From contig JAISED010000072.1 in assembly GCA_031264295.1 (NCBI GenBank), forward strand, positions 1 through 55,378: DNA of 55,378 nucleotides, read 5' to 3'. This stretch comes from Eubacteriales Family XIII. Incertae Sedis bacterium. GTDB lineage: Bacteria; Bacillota; Clostridia; Peptostreptococcales; Anaerovoracaceae. Position numbers and translations under genes: made by a program. Within the stretch, counting starts at the first letter, position 1. Every line of letters begins with the position of its first letter. Positions 16,748 to 25,782 of the stretch are shown one piece after another. The notes under the pieces were generated by a model. That model saw only the letters and a list, made by a program, of their open reading frames with translations, searched no databases and had not been told where the DNA came from.

Positions 16748-17959
16748 ATGACGGATAATAACAGCGGCGGGAGTCCGGTCGATAAAACTGTTGAGAGCGG
16801 CGGGAGTCCGGTCGATAAGACTGTTGAGAGCGGCGGGAGTCCGGTCGATAAGACGGCGGCGGGCGGCGAACGTTTAGTTGATAAGACTGCTGGGAGAGGC
16901 GAGTGCTTAGTTGACAAGACTGCTGACGGCGGCGAGCGTTTAACGTATAAGTCCGCGGGCGTGGATACAAAAGAGGGCGAACGGGCTGTCTCACTCATGA
17001 AGGAACATGTCAAGAAGACCTTTAATCCCAGCGTATTGACGGGGCTCGGCGGCTTCGGGAGTTTGTATAAGCTTGAACTTGCCGGTATGAAGGAACCTGT
17101 GCTGGTAGCGGGAACGGACGGCGTTGGAACTAAACTGAAGTTGGCGTTTATGATGGATCGGCATGATACGGTAGGCCAGGATTGCGTAGCAATGTGCGTG
17201 AACGACGTGCTCTGCCAGGGCGCGTCGCCCCTTTTCTTCCTGGATTATATCGCTACGGGGAAGGTGAGAGCCGAGCGAATAGCGGAGATAGTTAAGGGAA
17301 TAGCGGACGGATGTTTGATCGCGGGCTGCGCCCTTGTGGGCGGAGAAACGGCGGAAATGCCGGATTTCTACAGCGAAGGCGAGTATGATATGGCGGGCTT
17401 CGCCGTGGGGATCGCCGACAGGGAGAGCATTATAGACGGCAGTTCTATAAATGCAGGTGATGTTCTCCTCGGACTCCCTTCCAGCGGCGTCCATAGCAAT
17501 GGCTTTTCTCTGGTGCGCAAGCTTTTTTTCGATAAACTGGGCATGAGCGCGGGGGACTATGTTGAAGAACTGGGTATGACGCTGGGCGACGCTCTGTTGA
17601 CGCCAACGAAGATATATGCGTCAGCGTGCCGTGCCGTGCTCCCGCACGTAAGGGTAAAGGGCATGGTGCACGTGACGGGGGGCGGTTTTTTTGAAAATAT
17701 ACCCCGCATTATGCCTGAAGGTCTGGGCGTAAGAATTGAGAAGGACACGTGGGAGGCGCCTCCGATCTTCAACTTCATTCAAAGAAGCGGCAATATATAC
17801 GAAACTGAAATGTTCTCTGCATTTAATATGGGTATAGGCTTGATCATGGCAGTTGCGCCGGAGGATGGCGCGGCTGCAGTTGAATTACTTAGAGGCGCGG
17901 GAGAAAACGCCGCCATTATAGGAAAGGTCGTCGAAGGGAGGGGAGTGGAGCTTTGTTGA
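16748..17959 (+). CDS. purM: AIR synthetase with an N-terminal repeat extension
   Basis: 403 residues against about 340-350 for the family. It cyclises FGAM to AIR with ATP. The conserved enzyme starts at about residue 68 (TYKSAGVDTKEG) and shows TGLGGFGSLY, GTDGVGTKLKLAF, CVNDVLCQGASPLFFLDY, GGETAEMPDFY and GLPSSGVHSNGFSLVR. Before it lie six copies of an 11-residue repeat, GGSPVDKTVES degrading to GERLTYKSAGV; the last copy merges into the normal N-terminus, which suggests that the array grew by duplication of that end. The two bases after purC leave no alternative upstream start; a start inside the array would need a ribosome binding site that I do not see. Confidence 0.93.
   Translation: MTDNNSGGSPVDKTVESGGSPVDKTVESGGSPVDKTAAGGERLVDKTAGRGECLVDKTADGGERLTYKSAGVDTKEGERAVSLMKEHVKKTFNPSVLTGLGGFGSLYKLELAGMKEPVLVAGTDGVGTKLKLAFMMDRHDTVGQDCVAMCVNDVLCQGASPLFFLDYIATGKVRAERIAEIVKGIADGCLIAGCALVGGETAEMPDFYSEGEYDMAGFAVGIADRESIIDGSSINAGDVLLGLPSSGVHSNGFSLVRKLFFDKLGMSAGDYVEELGMTLGDALLTPTKIYASACRAVLPHVRVKGMVHVTGGGFFENIPRIMPEGLGVRIEKDTWEAPPIFNFIQRSGNIYETEMFSAFNMGIGLIMAVAPEDGAAAVELLRGAGENAAIIGKVVEGRGVELC
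16766..16963 (+). repeat. 33-bp tandem repeat inside purM
   Basis: Six units of exactly 33 bp. The first three are almost identical (GGCGGGAGTCCGGTCGATAA core), the last three are diverged but keep the frame and the GATAAGAC core. The period of 33 bp also occurs in the APC permease at 49459 and the sigma-54 activator linker at 51414. Confidence 0.92.
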
Positions 17960-18603
17960 ACGACAGCGTCTTAAGCGCGCCATGTGTTTCGAGCGTAAAC
18001 GAGTCACGATTGAATATCGCCGTCATGATCTCGGGCGGAGGAACGAATCTGCAGGCGCTTATAGATGCGGTGAAGACAGGGGCAATACAGGGCGCGCGCA
18101 TTGCCCTCGTCATTTCAAGTAAACAGGACGCCTATGGGATGACAAGGGCGGCGGAGAACGGAATCGCGGCGGTATCCATAGGGAAGGCGGAATTCCCCGA
18201 CGCCGCGGAGAGAGAAGCCGCCATATCAGGCGCGCTGCAAAGGGCGAAGATCGACATTATCGTGCTCGCGGGCTATATGAGTATACTGCCGCCCGGTTTG
18301 ATCCGCGAGTATGAGTGGCGCATAATCAACATACATCCCTCATTGATACCTAAACATTGCGGGATGGGTTTTTACGGGAAGCGTGTGCATACGGCCGTAC
18401 TTGCGGCGGGCGACCGTGAAAGCGGGGCGACCGTCCATTATGTGGACGAGGAAGTCGATTCCGGACAGATCATTATACAGGAGAGGGTTCCGGTAATGGA
18501 CGGAGACGACGCGGATTCGCTGGCGGCGCGCGTACTTGAGGCAGAGCACAGGATTCTTGTAGCTGCAGTGAACAAAGTGATTGCGGCGTTCGCGGGAAGC
18601 TAG
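17953..18603 (+). CDS. purN: Phosphoribosylglycinamide formyltransferase
   Basis: 216 residues, transferring formyl from 10-formyl-THF to GAR. ISGGGTNLQALIDA, IVLAGYMSILP, the catalytic Asn126 and His128 in NIHPSLIP, and Asp169 in VDSGQII are present; CGMGFYGKRVH is the clostridial variant of the loop. No in-frame ATG lies before the core, so the start is TTG at 17953 or 17956, overlapping the purM stop (TTTGTTGA) and preceded by GGGAGGGGAG. The N-terminus is about 18 residues longer than usual. The last codons and stop form the first copy of a 62-bp repeat. Confidence 0.9.
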   Translation: MLNDSVLSAPCVSSVNESRLNIAVMISGGGTNLQALIDAVKTGAIQGARIALVISSKQDAYGMTRAAENGIAAVSIGKAEFPDAAEREAAISGALQRAKIDIIVLAGYMSILPPGLIREYEWRIINIHPSLIPKHCGMGFYGKRVHTAVLAAGDRESGATVHYVDEEVDSGQIIIQERVPVMDGDDADSLAARVLEAEHRILVAAVNKVIAAFAGS

Positions 18604-18722
18604 ACAACCGCAGCTGATGTGGATCTTGCGAGCGCACGGCGACAGCGGCGGTCGCGGGAAGCTAGACAACCGCGGCTGATGCGGATCTTGCGAGCGCACG
18701 GCGATTGCGGCGTTCGCGGGGA
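18580..18722. repeat. 62-bp tandem repeat derived from the purN 3' end
   Basis: GCGGGAAGC or a variant occurs at 18592, 18654 and 18716, a period of 62 bp; two copies are nearly complete and the third partial. The unit contains the end of purN (ATTGCGGCGTTCGCGGGAAG and TAG), so the array arose by duplication of the gene end into the purN-purH gap. The period is not a multiple of three, as expected outside a reading frame. Confidence 0.85.
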
Positions 18723-18766
18723 CTTGGCGACTGCGGCGGGCACGCGGAACTGATGTAGTAAAGTAG

Positions 18767-18823
18767 ACTTCTAGAAACCAAGGTATGCAGCAGGTTTTTT
18801 AGAAGTTTCCTAAAGACGGAGGA
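18767..18823 (+). promoter_or_regulatory. Leader hairpin carrying the recurring motif before purH
   Basis: ACTTCTAGAAACC (18767-18779) can pair with GGTTTTTTAGAAGT (18793-18806) with one bulged base and one G-U pair, around a 13-nt loop. The 3' arm continues as TTCCTAAAGACGGAGG, the purH ribosome binding site. The 3' arm is the same motif seen at 2554 and 38757. Inside a purine operon this could be an attenuator or a translational switch, or a processed-end stabiliser. Confidence 0.5.
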
Positions 18824-18829
18824 ATACTT

Positions 18830-20362
18830 GTGAGAGCACTGATAAGCGTATCGGACAAAACAGGGGTATTAGAATTTGCAAGGGCGCTCGACGCTCTTGG
18901 AGTCGAGATAATATCGACTGGGGGAACGGCTCAGAAGCTTATGGAAAATGGGATTAAGGTAATAGGCATTTCAGAGGTGACAGGCTTTCCCGAGTGCTTT
19001 GACGGCAGGGTAAAGACACTGCATCCTGCTGTTCACGGGGGAATATTGGCAATAAGGGATAAGCCGGAACATGTGAAACAGCTTGAGGAACTGAAGATCA
19101 AGACAATTGATATAGTCGCCATTAACCTGTATCCGTTTAAAGAAACAATAATGAAGCCTGACGTCACACTGGCGGAGGCTATTGAAAATATCGATATAGG
19201 CGGACCGACAATGCTCAGATCTGCCGCGAAGAACCACAAGGACGTCGCTGTGGTGTGCGACCCGGCCGACTATGACAAGGTGATATCCGAACTCAAGGAA
19301 GGGAGCGTGACGAACGATACCAAGTTTTGGCTGGCGTTGAAGGTTTTCGAGCATACCGCCGCCTATGACGCGCTCATCGCAGAGTTTTTAAGGCAGAGGA
19401 TCGTGGGAGAGCTGCCGGAGAAACTGACGCTTACATTTGAAAAGGCACAGAAGCTCAGGTACGGGGAAAATCCGCACCAAAAGGCATATTATTACAAAGA
19501 AGTTAAAACATGGAAGGGAGCTTTGGCCAAGGCGGAGCAGCTTCATGGCAAGGAACTGTCCTTCAATAATATAAATGACACAAACGGCGCATTGGAGACA
19601 CTGAAGGAGTTCGAAGAACCGGCCGTGGTTGTGGTGAAACACGCGAACCCCTGCGGTGTAGCGTGCGGCGCGAATATTCATGAGGCATATATCAGGGCGC
19701 ACGACGCCGATCCGATATCCATATTCGGCGGCATTGTGGCTGCCAATAGAGAGATCGATAAATGTACCGCCGAAGAGATAAATAAGATATTTGTGGAGAT
19801 CGTCATAGCGCCGGATTATACGCAGGAGGCGCTTGAGATTCTCAAAGTTAAGAAGAATCTGCGGCTTTTGAAGCTTGAAGCCATCAGTTCCGCGGCGCCC
19901 GCAGGGACACGCGATATAAAGAAGGTCATGGGCGGCATACTTGTGCAGGATGCGGATCTGCAGCTTTACGATGAGCCTGATTGGAAGATTGTGACGGTGA
20001 AGCCACCGACCGAGCGTGAGACTGAAGACATGAAGTTCGGCATAAAAGTGGTCAAGCATATCAAGTCAAACGGGATAGTGCTTGTAAAGGACGGACGTAC
20101 AACCGGAATCGGTCCCGGTCAGGTGAATCGGATATGGGCGGTACAAAATGCTATAAGACAGGCGACATGTGACCTGAGGGGCGCAGTGCTTGCATCCGAC
20201 GCGTTTTTCCCATTTGACGATTGTGTGACGGCAGCGGCGGAAGCGGGAGTCACAGCGATAATTCAGCCGGGTGGTTCTATTAATGACAGGGATTCCATTA
20301 AAAAGGCCGATGAATTGGGGATAGCTATGGTGTTCACAGGGATGCGGCATTTTAAGCATTGA
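18830..20362 (+). CDS. purH: Bifunctional AICAR formyltransferase / IMP cyclohydrolase
   Basis: 510 residues, normal length. It performs the last two steps to IMP. The N-terminal methylglyoxal-synthase-like cyclohydrolase domain shows [40 protein letters not shown] and NLYPFKET. The transformylase domain shows [29 protein letters not shown] and the catalytic KHANPCGVA. The start is GTG at 18830, 8 bp after [17 protein letters not shown] is the normal N-terminus. It is separated from purN by repeats and a hairpin, so its expression may be set apart from the upstream genes. Confidence 0.95.
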   Translation: MRALISVSDKTGVLEFARALDALGVEIISTGGTAQKLMENGIKVIGISEVTGFPECFDGRVKTLHPAVHGGILAIRDKPEHVKQLEELKIKTIDIVAINLYPFKETIMKPDVTLAEAIENIDIGGPTMLRSAAKNHKDVAVVCDPADYDKVISELKEGSVTNDTKFWLALKVFEHTAAYDALIAEFLRQRIVGELPEKLTLTFEKAQKLRYGENPHQKAYYYKEVKTWKGALAKAEQLHGKELSFNNINDTNGALETLKEFEEPAVVVVKHANPCGVACGANIHEAYIRAHDADPISIFGGIVAANREIDKCTAEEINKIFVEIVIAPDYTQEALEILKVKKNLRLLKLEAISSAAPAGTRDIKKVMGGILVQDADLQLYDEPDWKIVTVKPPTERETEDMKFGIKVVKHIKSNGIVLVKDGRTTGIGPGQVNRIWAVQNAIRQATCDLRGAVLASDAFFPFDDCVTAAAEAGVTAIIQPGGSINDRDSIKKADELGIAMVFTGMRHFKH

Positions 20363-20460
20363 GCGGCGACTATCCGAACGCCGCGCCATTTTAACGCGCA
20401 GCGTTCGATGTGATGGACGAAGTCGACGCGGCGTTTTCTGAGCATGAAGCGGAGGTTTAG

Positions 20461-21849
20461 ATGAAAGTACTGATAGTAGGAGGAGGCGGGCGTGAGCACG
20501 CCATCGCGTGGAAGCTGCGGCAGAGTCCTAAGCTGACGGAATTGTACTGCGCGCCGGGCAACGCGGGGATCGCGTCTGTTGCGGAATGCGTCAATATCGA
20601 AGCGGAGGATGTGGATGGAATAACGGCTTTCGCGGCCGAAAAAGGTATGGATCTGGTTGTGATCGGTCCAGAAGTTCCTCTTGCGATGGGTCTCACCGAC
20701 ATGCTTCAGGCAAAGGGCGTCAGGGTTTTCGGACCGAATAAGAGCTGCGCGCGGCTTGAAGCCAGCAAATCCTTCACAAAGGCCTTTCTTGAAAGGCATC
20801 ATATACCCACAGCGCGCTGCAAGGAGTTTTACGATAAGGAAGACCTGTTGGAGCATATAGGGCAGTTCGGATTTCCTATGGTTCTGAAGGCTGACGGGCT
20901 TGCCGCGGGCAAGGGTGTTGTGATCGCCATGAACGCGGCGGAGGCGGAGAAGGCGATCGAGGACATGATGGGAAAGCGTGTGTTCGGAGCCGCTGCGGAT
21001 ACAGTGCTTGTGGAAGAGTATCTTGAGGGTGTGGAAGCCTCCATGCTCTGCTTCGTTGACGGAAGCACTATAACGCCTATGGAATCCGCACAGGATTATA
21101 AGCGGATTTTAGACGGTGATCAGGGACCGAACACAGGGGGAATGGGAAGCTATTCACCCAGCCTTATATTCAGCGAGGAACTTGAGGATCAGATAAGAGA
21201 GCGTATCCTGGCGCCTGTCTATGAGGGTTTTAAGGCGGACGGACTGGACTTCAGAGGCGTCTTATTCGTCGGTCTGATGATCACAGAAGAAGGACCCAAG
21301 GTCATTGAATTCAACAACCGTTTCGGAGATCCGGAAACGCAGGTTGTGCTGCCTAGGTTGAAGAACGACTTGCTGGAGATATTCATGGCGGTCACGCGGG
21401 ACAGGTTGGCGGAGCATACACTGCGCTGGAGCAGCGAGAGCGCGGTTTGCGTCGTGCTCGCCTCCGGCGGGTACCCCGGCATATACGAAAAGGGCAGAGT
21501 GATAAGCGGGCTTGATGATGTCGACGAGGATATCCTGGTGTTTCACGCCGGGACGCGTTTTGAATCAGCGCGGGACAGCGGCGTCGGGGCGGAAGTCGAG
21601 TTCGTACGGGCTGCCAACGGCGGCGAGACAGATTCAACGGCGACAAATGGCGCAGCTGGGACGACAGCCGGAGTTAGCTGTGCACCGCCGGTTGTGACGG
21701 CGGGCGGACGGGTGTTGGGCGTCACCGCCTTAGGCGCCACGCAGGCTGAGGCGCGTGAAAAGGCGTATAAAAACGCCGAGAAGATTCACTTCGAAGGCGC
21801 GCACTTCAGATATGATATCGGGAGGCTCAACAGACCGGCGGAATCGTAA
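20461..21849 (+). CDS. purD: Phosphoribosylamine-glycine ligase with an internal insert
   Basis: 462 residues against about 420-430. ATP-grasp enzyme joining phosphoribosylamine and glycine. MKVLIVGGGGREHAIAWKL, GPEVPLAMGLTD, FMLKADGLAAGKGV-like segment (PMVLKADGLAAGKGVVIA), NTGGMGSYSP and EFNNRFGDPETQ are present. The extra length is mostly an Ala/Thr/Gly-rich stretch encoded near 21604-21705, between GVGAEVEFVRA and GGRVLGVTALG, where the family has a short loop. Last gene of the operon; no clear terminator follows. Confidence 0.94.
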   Translation: MKVLIVGGGGREHAIAWKLRQSPKLTELYCAPGNAGIASVAECVNIEAEDVDGITAFAAEKGMDLVVIGPEVPLAMGLTDMLQAKGVRVFGPNKSCARLEASKSFTKAFLERHHIPTARCKEFYDKEDLLEHIGQFGFPMVLKADGLAAGKGVVIAMNAAEAEKAIEDMMGKRVFGAAADTVLVEEYLEGVEASMLCFVDGSTITPMESAQDYKRILDGDQGPNTGGMGSYSPSLIFSEELEDQIRERILAPVYEGFKADGLDFRGVLFVGLMITEEGPKVIEFNNRFGDPETQVVLPRLKNDLLEIFMAVTRDRLAEHTLRWSSESAVCVVLASGGYPGIYEKGRVISGLDDVDEDILVFHAGTRFESARDSGVGAEVEFVRAANGGETDSTATNGAAGTTAGVSCAPPVVTAGGRVLGVTALGATQAEAREKAYKNAEKIHFEGAHFRYDIGRLNRPAES

Positions 21850-21894
21850 GGCAGCTTCGGGAACCCTCTGCAACCCTACACCCTATCGTTCTTA

Positions 21895-23052
21895 TTATGA
21901 AACACCATTTCGCCTCAATGTAACCTTAAACAGGTTGCCGTCGCGGTCGTCCGTAAATTCTATATGCGGATATTTTTTCAATGCTCTGATAATGCCGGAA
22001 CCATATCCGCGATAGGGTAGAAGATTGTTTGCGAATGATGCCAGCAGCGGATTTCTGGCGTTAGAGTTCCCGGATTTGATATTTTCAACAGTGAGGTTGT
22101 TAGGTAAATGACCGGGACTGATAACCTCCACACGGTTGCGAAAAACAAATACACGCACCGGCGCTGAAATGAAATAGTTACGATGCACCAATGCGTTGGA
22201 AATTATTTCCTCAAGAGATTCGCGTGGGATTTCCGGAATGCCTACGCTGTTTATTCCTTGTTCGCCTTGTACATGACGGACATTGTCGAGTATGAAAGAA
22301 ATGGTTTGCCGGAATACGTCAGATAGCTTCCCGCCGATATCGCGACTGTCATTATACAGGTTTGTATCCAGATCATTTGAGTCAAAAGCAGCCGCCTTGA
22401 CGATAAAAACAGGCAGTCTGAATTGCGGTTCCCTCGCGAAAAGTAATACACAACTGAGGTTCAATAGTTCGTCATTTAGTAAATTCATATTTTTGAGAAG
22501 AGTCGGCAGGGATAAGGGCTGTTCCTTCAGTGTATTGCCAAAGCGTCGAAGGAAAAAATCGTTGAAATAATCCAAGTCCAAATCAGCGACACTGGCGCCG
22601 GGGATCGGGATTTCATCAGCATGGATAAGCATGGACGCTTGAAACAGCCGTTGGATCTCCTCGCGAGAAGTAGCTTTGCGCTTGTCCGCACCGCTCTTTA
22701 CCCAAAATACGCCGTTCTTATCCTGATAGGGCTTGTTGATGCCAGCAGAAATATCAACAATAACAACAAAGCCCATATCCAGTTTTATGTTTTCTGTCAT
22801 AGGGTTGATCGCAGGTTGAACACCTTGACTGGCGGTGTTAGAGATGAGCTGATTTATGCGGCGAACATCATCATCGCTTAGTCCGGAGATCGAACCATCA
22901 TCATTAACGCCGATAAAGATCTTTCCGCCTAGACCATTGCTGAACGCAACCATATCGGCGGCAAGCGAATCGCTATTATTCACATTTTTTTTAAACTGAC
23001 GCTGACTGTCTTCGCCGCATGCCAAAATACTAAAAAGTTCTACGATCTCCAT
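21895..23052 (-). CDS. AlbA_2/Schlafen-type ATP-binding protein, probable defence gene
   Basis: 385 residues. The N-terminal AlbA_2 domain (about 15-125) shows the family pattern DMVAFSNGLGGKIFIGVNDDG, then PYQDKNGVFWVKSG and KRKATSREEIQRLF. The C-terminal part has a GHKL-type ATPase-like module (HATPase_c_4): EEIISNALVHRNYF, VRVFVFRNRVEVISPGHLP and the glycine loop YRGYGSGIIRALK. Such proteins are often annotated as putative transcriptional regulators or RecG-like helicases and are common in defence islands. The start overlaps the end of the PHP-ATPase gene by 13 bp with AAGGAG before the ATG, so the two are translated as a pair. Exact role unknown. Confidence 0.8.
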   Translation of the reverse strand: MEIVELFSILACGEDSQRQFKKNVNNSDSLAADMVAFSNGLGGKIFIGVNDDGSISGLSDDDVRRINQLISNTASQGVQPAINPMTENIKLDMGFVVIVDISAGINKPYQDKNGVFWVKSGADKRKATSREEIQRLFQASMLIHADEIPIPGASVADLDLDYFNDFFLRRFGNTLKEQPLSLPTLLKNMNLLNDELLNLSCVLLFAREPQFRLPVFIVKAAAFDSNDLDTNLYNDSRDIGGKLSDVFRQTISFILDNVRHVQGEQGINSVGIPEIPRESLEEIISNALVHRNYFISAPVRVFVFRNRVEVISPGHLPNNLTVENIKSGNSNARNPLLASFANNLLPYRGYGSGIIRALKKYPHIEFTDDRDGNLFKVTLRRNGVS

Positions 23053-25547
23053 ATCTGATAAATCTCCTTCCGGCGTTCAAACGCTTCCTTGCCGCCTTCC
23101 ATAATGTCTACAATATTTTTTTGCTGAGTAGGTTCGTCAAGACCACCGCTGTCGATAGATATTGTATCATCAGAGAATGAACAGGCGTGGATCTGTTCGG
23201 CGTCGCCTAAAACAGGAATATTAGGATTGTGGGTCGCAAAAATGAACTGAACGTGTGGCTTCAGTTCTCGAATCATCTTTATGACGTCTTCGTAAATGGT
23301 CTGGTTATCAAGATCGTCTTCCGGCTGATCTATGATGATGACATCATTTTCTTGTCGCCCCAGAACAAACAAAATCAATGCAGAAGCCCGTTGACCCAAC
23401 GAATGATTAACAAGCGCTATGCCGTGATAGGTAATAGTGAATCTGTTCGGCGTTTTATAAGGGAGCAAACTCTTCAGGTTTTGTTCGAAAATATTGGCAA
23501 AGCTGTCAGGCTTACTGCCGAATAATTCTTTCGCTTTTGCAAAGTCTGAATAAATACTGATGAAATCCTGATATTTATCAGTGATATTTTTAAAAGTAAT
23601 ATCTCGAGTATTGCTTCCTTTAAAAATACTTTTAAAATAATCGCAGAACGCAGGCTTGTCATCTTTAAATCCGACAGCAAACTTCAACGCGGTATTTCTA
23701 CGGGAAACATTATCCAGCTCAGTTTGAATTATCTGGAATTCTTTATGCCAAAGATCATTTAATTTTTGCGTCGCCTCGCTCAGTTCGTTTTGAATAGCGG
23801 TTTTTTGGTCTTTGCTTTTTAGAAGAGCTGCTAAGGTCGCTTCTGCGGCGGCTAATTTCCTCTTAGAAACTAAAAATTCGTCAGCGCTGATGTTTTGACC
23901 ATGTGAAGTTTTTAGTTCCGTTGCCAAACCTCGTTCAACTGCGGCAAACTCATCTGTTAATTCGCTTTGCATCGCAAGGAGCTTCTCGCGTTCATTCTTC
24001 AGCTCATTAAGAATAAGCTGGGATTTATCCGCTTCAGCGTTGATGCTCTCGACGCTTTGAATGATTTCGGCGAACAGGGAATCGAAATTCATAAAAAAAT
24101 CGACATTGTTAGAGGATATGTACCCTGGGAAATTACGCAGCTCGTCTTCATGTACCGCCAGCGAAGCCCTGATGTCAGCGATAAATGATTCGATTAAATC
24201 CACACCCTTTCCGGCCCTGCGAACATCAGATTCAAAGCCCAAGCGTTTTTGCAGTTTTTCCTCAAGATTGTGTTCCTTGTAGAAATTCAGACGGAATTCG
24301 GTATCCTGCTTGATTTTGGTCTGTTCATCTATGAGTTCATCCACATTGCTGATTTTAGATAATCTGTCGATCACATCAATGACCTTGTTTGTCTGTTTGG
24401 TGATCTCCAAGCGAATTTCATCGCACTTAGACCCGAGCAGCTTTTCAATAAGAGCATTTTCGGAGTCCTTACCAGCGATGGCGAGTTCCTTTTGACCAAA
24501 GAATAATGGCTTATTCAAAACTGTTTCGCGAATGGATACACCGGGTTGCAGCGTCCTATTTATGAATACGCTAGGAAGTTCTTTCCATATGCGCTCAAGT
24601 TGATATAGATGCCCATGACGATCTATTATATCAAGTATGACCTTGCCTCCGCTGTTTAGCGCGCGTTCAACTAATCGTTGTTTGTATTCATGATCATTAT
24701 CGCTAGCTTCGACTTGAATACCTAAAGCATAGCGCAGCACCTCCAAGACTGAGGATTTACCGCTGCCGCGAATACCGATAAATGTGTTAAGTTCAGGGGA
24801 AAAATGAATAGTCCGTCCATTAAGCGCACCGCCGTCAAAATATATTTGTTTGATATGAGAATGTGTATATTTAGGCGCCTCATTTGAGCGCAATCGGTTT
24901 TCATAATCAAGCAATGCAAATTTTACGGCTTCAAAAGTGAACGAGCCAAGTTTAATATAGGACGAGCGGCCTTTGCCGATTTCTTCGATTGATTTCGGGT
25001 CGCTGCCTTCAAGCTCGGCAGGATACCAGTCACCGAGCCATTGCTTAACTTTCATGCGGCATTTTTCGTTATTTTCATGAGAGATGAGAAAGAAGTCTTT
25101 ATGATAGCCTTCAAGGAGCTTTATCGTATCGTTCAAGCCTTGAGAGCTTCTGCCGTTATTGTTTTGATATTTAGATGGGGTCTTTCCTTGGAATGCCACA
25201 CTTAAGAATGAATTGATGTAATCATCCTCATTTGCCCACTCACCGGAGAACACGACAAGTGTATGTATGCCGCCGTCACCGTCGCCGACTGACAATTCAA
25301 CGCCGGGAAGAAGGAAAACGCCTTGCTTTTTTGCAGCCCCCCGTAATGCCCGAAACTCTTCAACATCGAACTTATTGTGGTTCGTAATAACACCGACGCG
25401 AATATTAGCCTTAACAAGGGCATTTACATATTTTGCGATATAGCTATTCACATCTTCGGAATAACTAAACTCGTTGTCCGCCTTAGTATGCAGATGAAAA
25501 TCCACACGGAGCCACGCAGCGCCGTTTTGAAAAATTATATTTTCCAT
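23040..25547 (-). CDS. PHP-domain SMC-like ATPase (TrlF/Ppl-like)
   Basis: About 835 residues. The N-terminus (about 12-230) is a PHP-type metal phosphoesterase with VDFHLHT, TNHNKFD and LPGVELSV. It leads into an SMC/RecF-like ATPase: Walker A in FIGIRGSGKSSVLEVLRYAL (about 260), a long coiled-coil middle (about 350-600), an ABC-type signature SLGQRASALILFVLG and Walker B DVIIIDQPEDDLDN with the His switch FATHNPNIPV. From memory this matches the TrlF-like family and the Ppl-type PHP-ATPases reported as anti-phage proteins; that link should be confirmed by search. ATG at 25547 follows GGGAGAGAAGAG; GTG at 25553 is possible. It is the upstream gene of the pair with the AlbA_2 protein. Confidence 0.8.
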   Translation of the reverse strand: MENIIFQNGAAWLRVDFHLHTKADNEFSYSEDVNSYIAKYVNALVKANIRVGVITNHNKFDVEEFRALRGAAKKQGVFLLPGVELSVGDGDGGIHTLVVFSGEWANEDDYINSFLSVAFQGKTPSKYQNNNGRSSQGLNDTIKLLEGYHKDFFLISHENNEKCRMKVKQWLGDWYPAELEGSDPKSIEEIGKGRSSYIKLGSFTFEAVKFALLDYENRLRSNEAPKYTHSHIKQIYFDGGALNGRTIHFSPELNTFIGIRGSGKSSVLEVLRYALGIQVEASDNDHEYKQRLVERALNSGGKVILDIIDRHGHLYQLERIWKELPSVFINRTLQPGVSIRETVLNKPLFFGQKELAIAGKDSENALIEKLLGSKCDEIRLEITKQTNKVIDVIDRLSKISNVDELIDEQTKIKQDTEFRLNFYKEHNLEEKLQKRLGFESDVRRAGKGVDLIESFIADIRASLAVHEDELRNFPGYISSNNVDFFMNFDSLFAEIIQSVESINAEADKSQLILNELKNEREKLLAMQSELTDEFAAVERGLATELKTSHGQNISADEFLVSKRKLAAAEATLAALLKSKDQKTAIQNELSEATQKLNDLWHKEFQIIQTELDNVSRRNTALKFAVGFKDDKPAFCDYFKSIFKGSNTRDITFKNITDKYQDFISIYSDFAKAKELFGSKPDSFANIFEQNLKSLLPYKTPNRFTITYHGIALVNHSLGQRASALILFVLGRQENDVIIIDQPEDDLDNQTIYEDVIKMIRELKPHVQFIFATHNPNIPVLGDAEQIHACSFSDDTISIDSGGLDEPTQQKNIVDIMEGGKEAFERRKEIYQIWRS

Positions 25548-25640
25548 GCCCACTCTTCTCTCCCGTTCTTTATTGTGTGATGATTCAGTATACCATATTG
25601 AATTTCATACCACAAGGGCAGCATAGGGGTCAAAAAAAGA

Positions 25641-25669
25641 TTGTTAATTGACGGTTCAAGCGGTATAAT
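25641..25669 (+). promoter_or_regulatory. Promoter of the KAP NTPase gene
   Basis: TTGTTA (25641-25646) and TATAAT (25664-25669), 17-bp spacer. The leader of about 105 nt contains short G-rich direct repeats (two copies of CGAGTGAT) and a GGGGGGAT binding site 9 bp before the ATG at 25783. The intergenic region 25554-25782 separates the two divergent accessory transcripts. Confidence 0.6.
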
Positions 25670-25782
25670 AAATATATGGGCGATGTGTTATTTTGAAAAA
25701 GGATAACACAATCATTGCCTGTAGGGTGAGAGGGTGAACGAGTGATCGATCGGGGGATCGAGTGATGGGGGGATGAAATGAG

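Noticed and set aside
25662..25669. TTGACG at 25649 as the -35 box for TATAAT at 25664
   Set aside because: The gap would be about 10 bp; TTGTTA at 25641 has the proper 17-bp spacing.
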